Shown piece by piece: positions 62,826 through 64,000 of a stretch of 64,000 bases of DNA (position 1 is its first letter; each line of letters begins with the position of its first letter). A program made the position numbers and the translations under genes. Location of the stretch: NCBI GenBank assembly GCA_026168455.1, contig CM047426.1:52497085-52561084 (forward strand), given 5' to 3'. Under the pieces are notes generated by a model. It was not told the origin of the DNA and ran no database searches. It was given only the letters and a program-made list of their open reading frames with translations. Source of the DNA: Theocolax elegans. Lineage: Eukaryota > Arthropoda > Insecta > Hymenoptera > Cerocephalidae.

Positions 62826-63813
62826 AATGATTACGTATGTCATAGTTGCAATAATAATAACAATATAAATAAAAATAAAAATAAGAACAAACAAGACGTT
62901 ACTATTCCTCGTCTAAGTGCGCCTCCCTCGCCTCTGCTTTGTTCAACGCCTGGAAATAATATACAAACTGACAATGAAGAAAGGGTATCACCAGTTGCAA
63001 TAGTTCAGGCGCGGGACTGCATGTATGACAAGGATGTATTATCGGTGCCTAGCACGTCTTTAGCAGAGAATAAGAATAATTTATCTATGAGTATTGATGA
63101 GCCAAGCACAAATTACTTTTGTTACCAAAAGTAGGAGTCTCTGCGCTGTTTACGGTGAATTCCGCTTACTTTTTTTTTCAGTGTACTAGCTGAATATAAG
63201 TCTGCGCTGTTCAAGCTCGTGTCTGAAAACAGACAAATAAAGCAGTGTTTTATTCAGTGTCTAAAAGTTATCACACTCGCAAAAAAAATTTCAGAATAAT
63301 ATTTTAACAGTAATTACTAATAAGTGCTCAATTATATATAAGAGGCTTGATGATGATCTCGAAATAATAAATAGTAAATTTGACATGCTGAAGTCGGATG
63401 TTGCTGCAATGGCGAATACCGTCTCCAATCTTATCATGCTTGAAATACAGACTCATACTCAAATACTAACAAACAATAATTTAACTGTACCTCGCGAAAA
63501 TGTTTGTACAGCATCACCTAGTGATTTTTCTTGTAAGAAGTGTAAAGACGAGCCGAAGGCCAAAAAGTTGGTTGTCTCGTGTCGTATTGAAGAATGTCCT
63601 TCTTCAATTACTAGCTTGACACGCTTGTACCTCCCATGCAACCCGATAACATTTTATCTACGCGTGTACTTTTACGTGGACGGATCGGGGACGGTTCAGG
63701 GAGTGTCCGTGTTCTCGATATCCATTACCATTTTGATTGTTGAAGTGATCCTTGGGTCGATTCATTTCCAGTCGAATTTCTTGAAATTAAGTGCTGCCGT
63801 CACTGTTCCGTAG
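62826..63813 (+). other. Open segments resembling a non-LTR ORF1, unidentified
   Basis: A frame without an ATG start reads LRNDYVCHSCNNNN, an NK-rich run, then LSAPPSPLLCSTPGNN and SMSIDEPSTNYFCYQK with a stop at about 63132. A second frame (about 63330-63813) has IYKRLDDDLEIINSKFDMLK, SDVAAMANTVSNLIMLEIQT (coiled-coil-like) and SCKKCKDEPKAKKL. A Cys pair followed by a coiled coil fits ORF1 of CR1-type elements, but this is weak. The sequence continues to the window end without a feature I can name. Confidence 0.3.
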
Positions 63814-64000
63814 TCGAATGGAATTAGTTGACTATTTTGATTGTCTGAAATGAGCTGTATTACAACGGTATGTGCATTGGTGGTGAGAAACTTTTTATTT
63901 TAGTAGAACCGTATTCGTAATTATCGCTATTCATAGAAACTGCTCTTAATAATCGAAATTGGACATGTCCCGTTACATATGGTTTACAGATAAACTCAGA

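Overview
This 64-kb window looks like a repeat-dense stretch of an insect nuclear genome. The mixture of R1-clade and CR1/L2-like non-LTR retrotransposons, Gypsy elements, Penelope-like ends, a Helitron, a mariner-type transposase and tRNA-derived SINEs fits an arthropod, and the flavour suggests Hymenoptera (ant-like), but that placement is inference. The one sequence traceable to a conserved host gene is a broken, intron-bearing copy of the LARP1 DM15 region (50.0-51.0 kb). I found no intact host gene, rRNA or CRISPR array.

Layout. 0-7.8 kb: AT-rich repeats (a nested pair of terminal-inverted-repeat elements with a tRNA-like insert), then a GC-richer LTR-like block and a chain of exon-like pieces. 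7.7-15.2 kb: a Helitron helicase on the minus strand split by a 6.47-kb element with 127-155-bp terminal inverted repeats and an ATTT target duplication. That element carries a multi-exon, decayed minus-strand gene of a transposon-associated family (motifs SDNCTGQNKN, VKGHTQ), which holds a SINE, a GA microsatellite and smaller insertions. 15.4-17.3 kb: inverted Penelope-like 3' ends and a hammerhead-like motif. 17.35-24.4 kb: a decayed plus-strand Gypsy element with both LTRs and a 1-kb minisatellite. 24.4-27.6 kb: gag and leader of a second Gypsy element on the minus strand. 27.9-31.1 kb: a tandem duplication that looks like an assembly artefact. 31.9-37.5 kb: SINE, large palindromes, tandem repeats and a second hammerhead-like motif.

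38.6-40.8 kb: Gypsy pol (minus) with an integrase whose DDE residues are all present. 40.8-49.8 kb: two R1-clade elements (minus). The first has a 1,724-bp internal tandem duplication; the second keeps ORF1 and the 3' tail but has no ORF2 and lies between (TTA)n arrays. 50.0-51.0 kb: LARP1 pseudogene. 51.3-56.3 kb: LTR-like blocks, exon-like fragments and a transposon protein fragment. 56.9-57.8 kb: a mariner-type element. 58.1-62.3 kb: two CR1/L2-like elements, the second sitting inside a (TC)n microsatellite. 62.4-64.0 kb: unassigned open frames.

These genes do not form a pathway. The window records successive insertions, many nested, and the most informative biology is in the insertion junctions, target choice and gene-capture events. 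Coordinates of repeat edges were read by eye and may be off by several bases.
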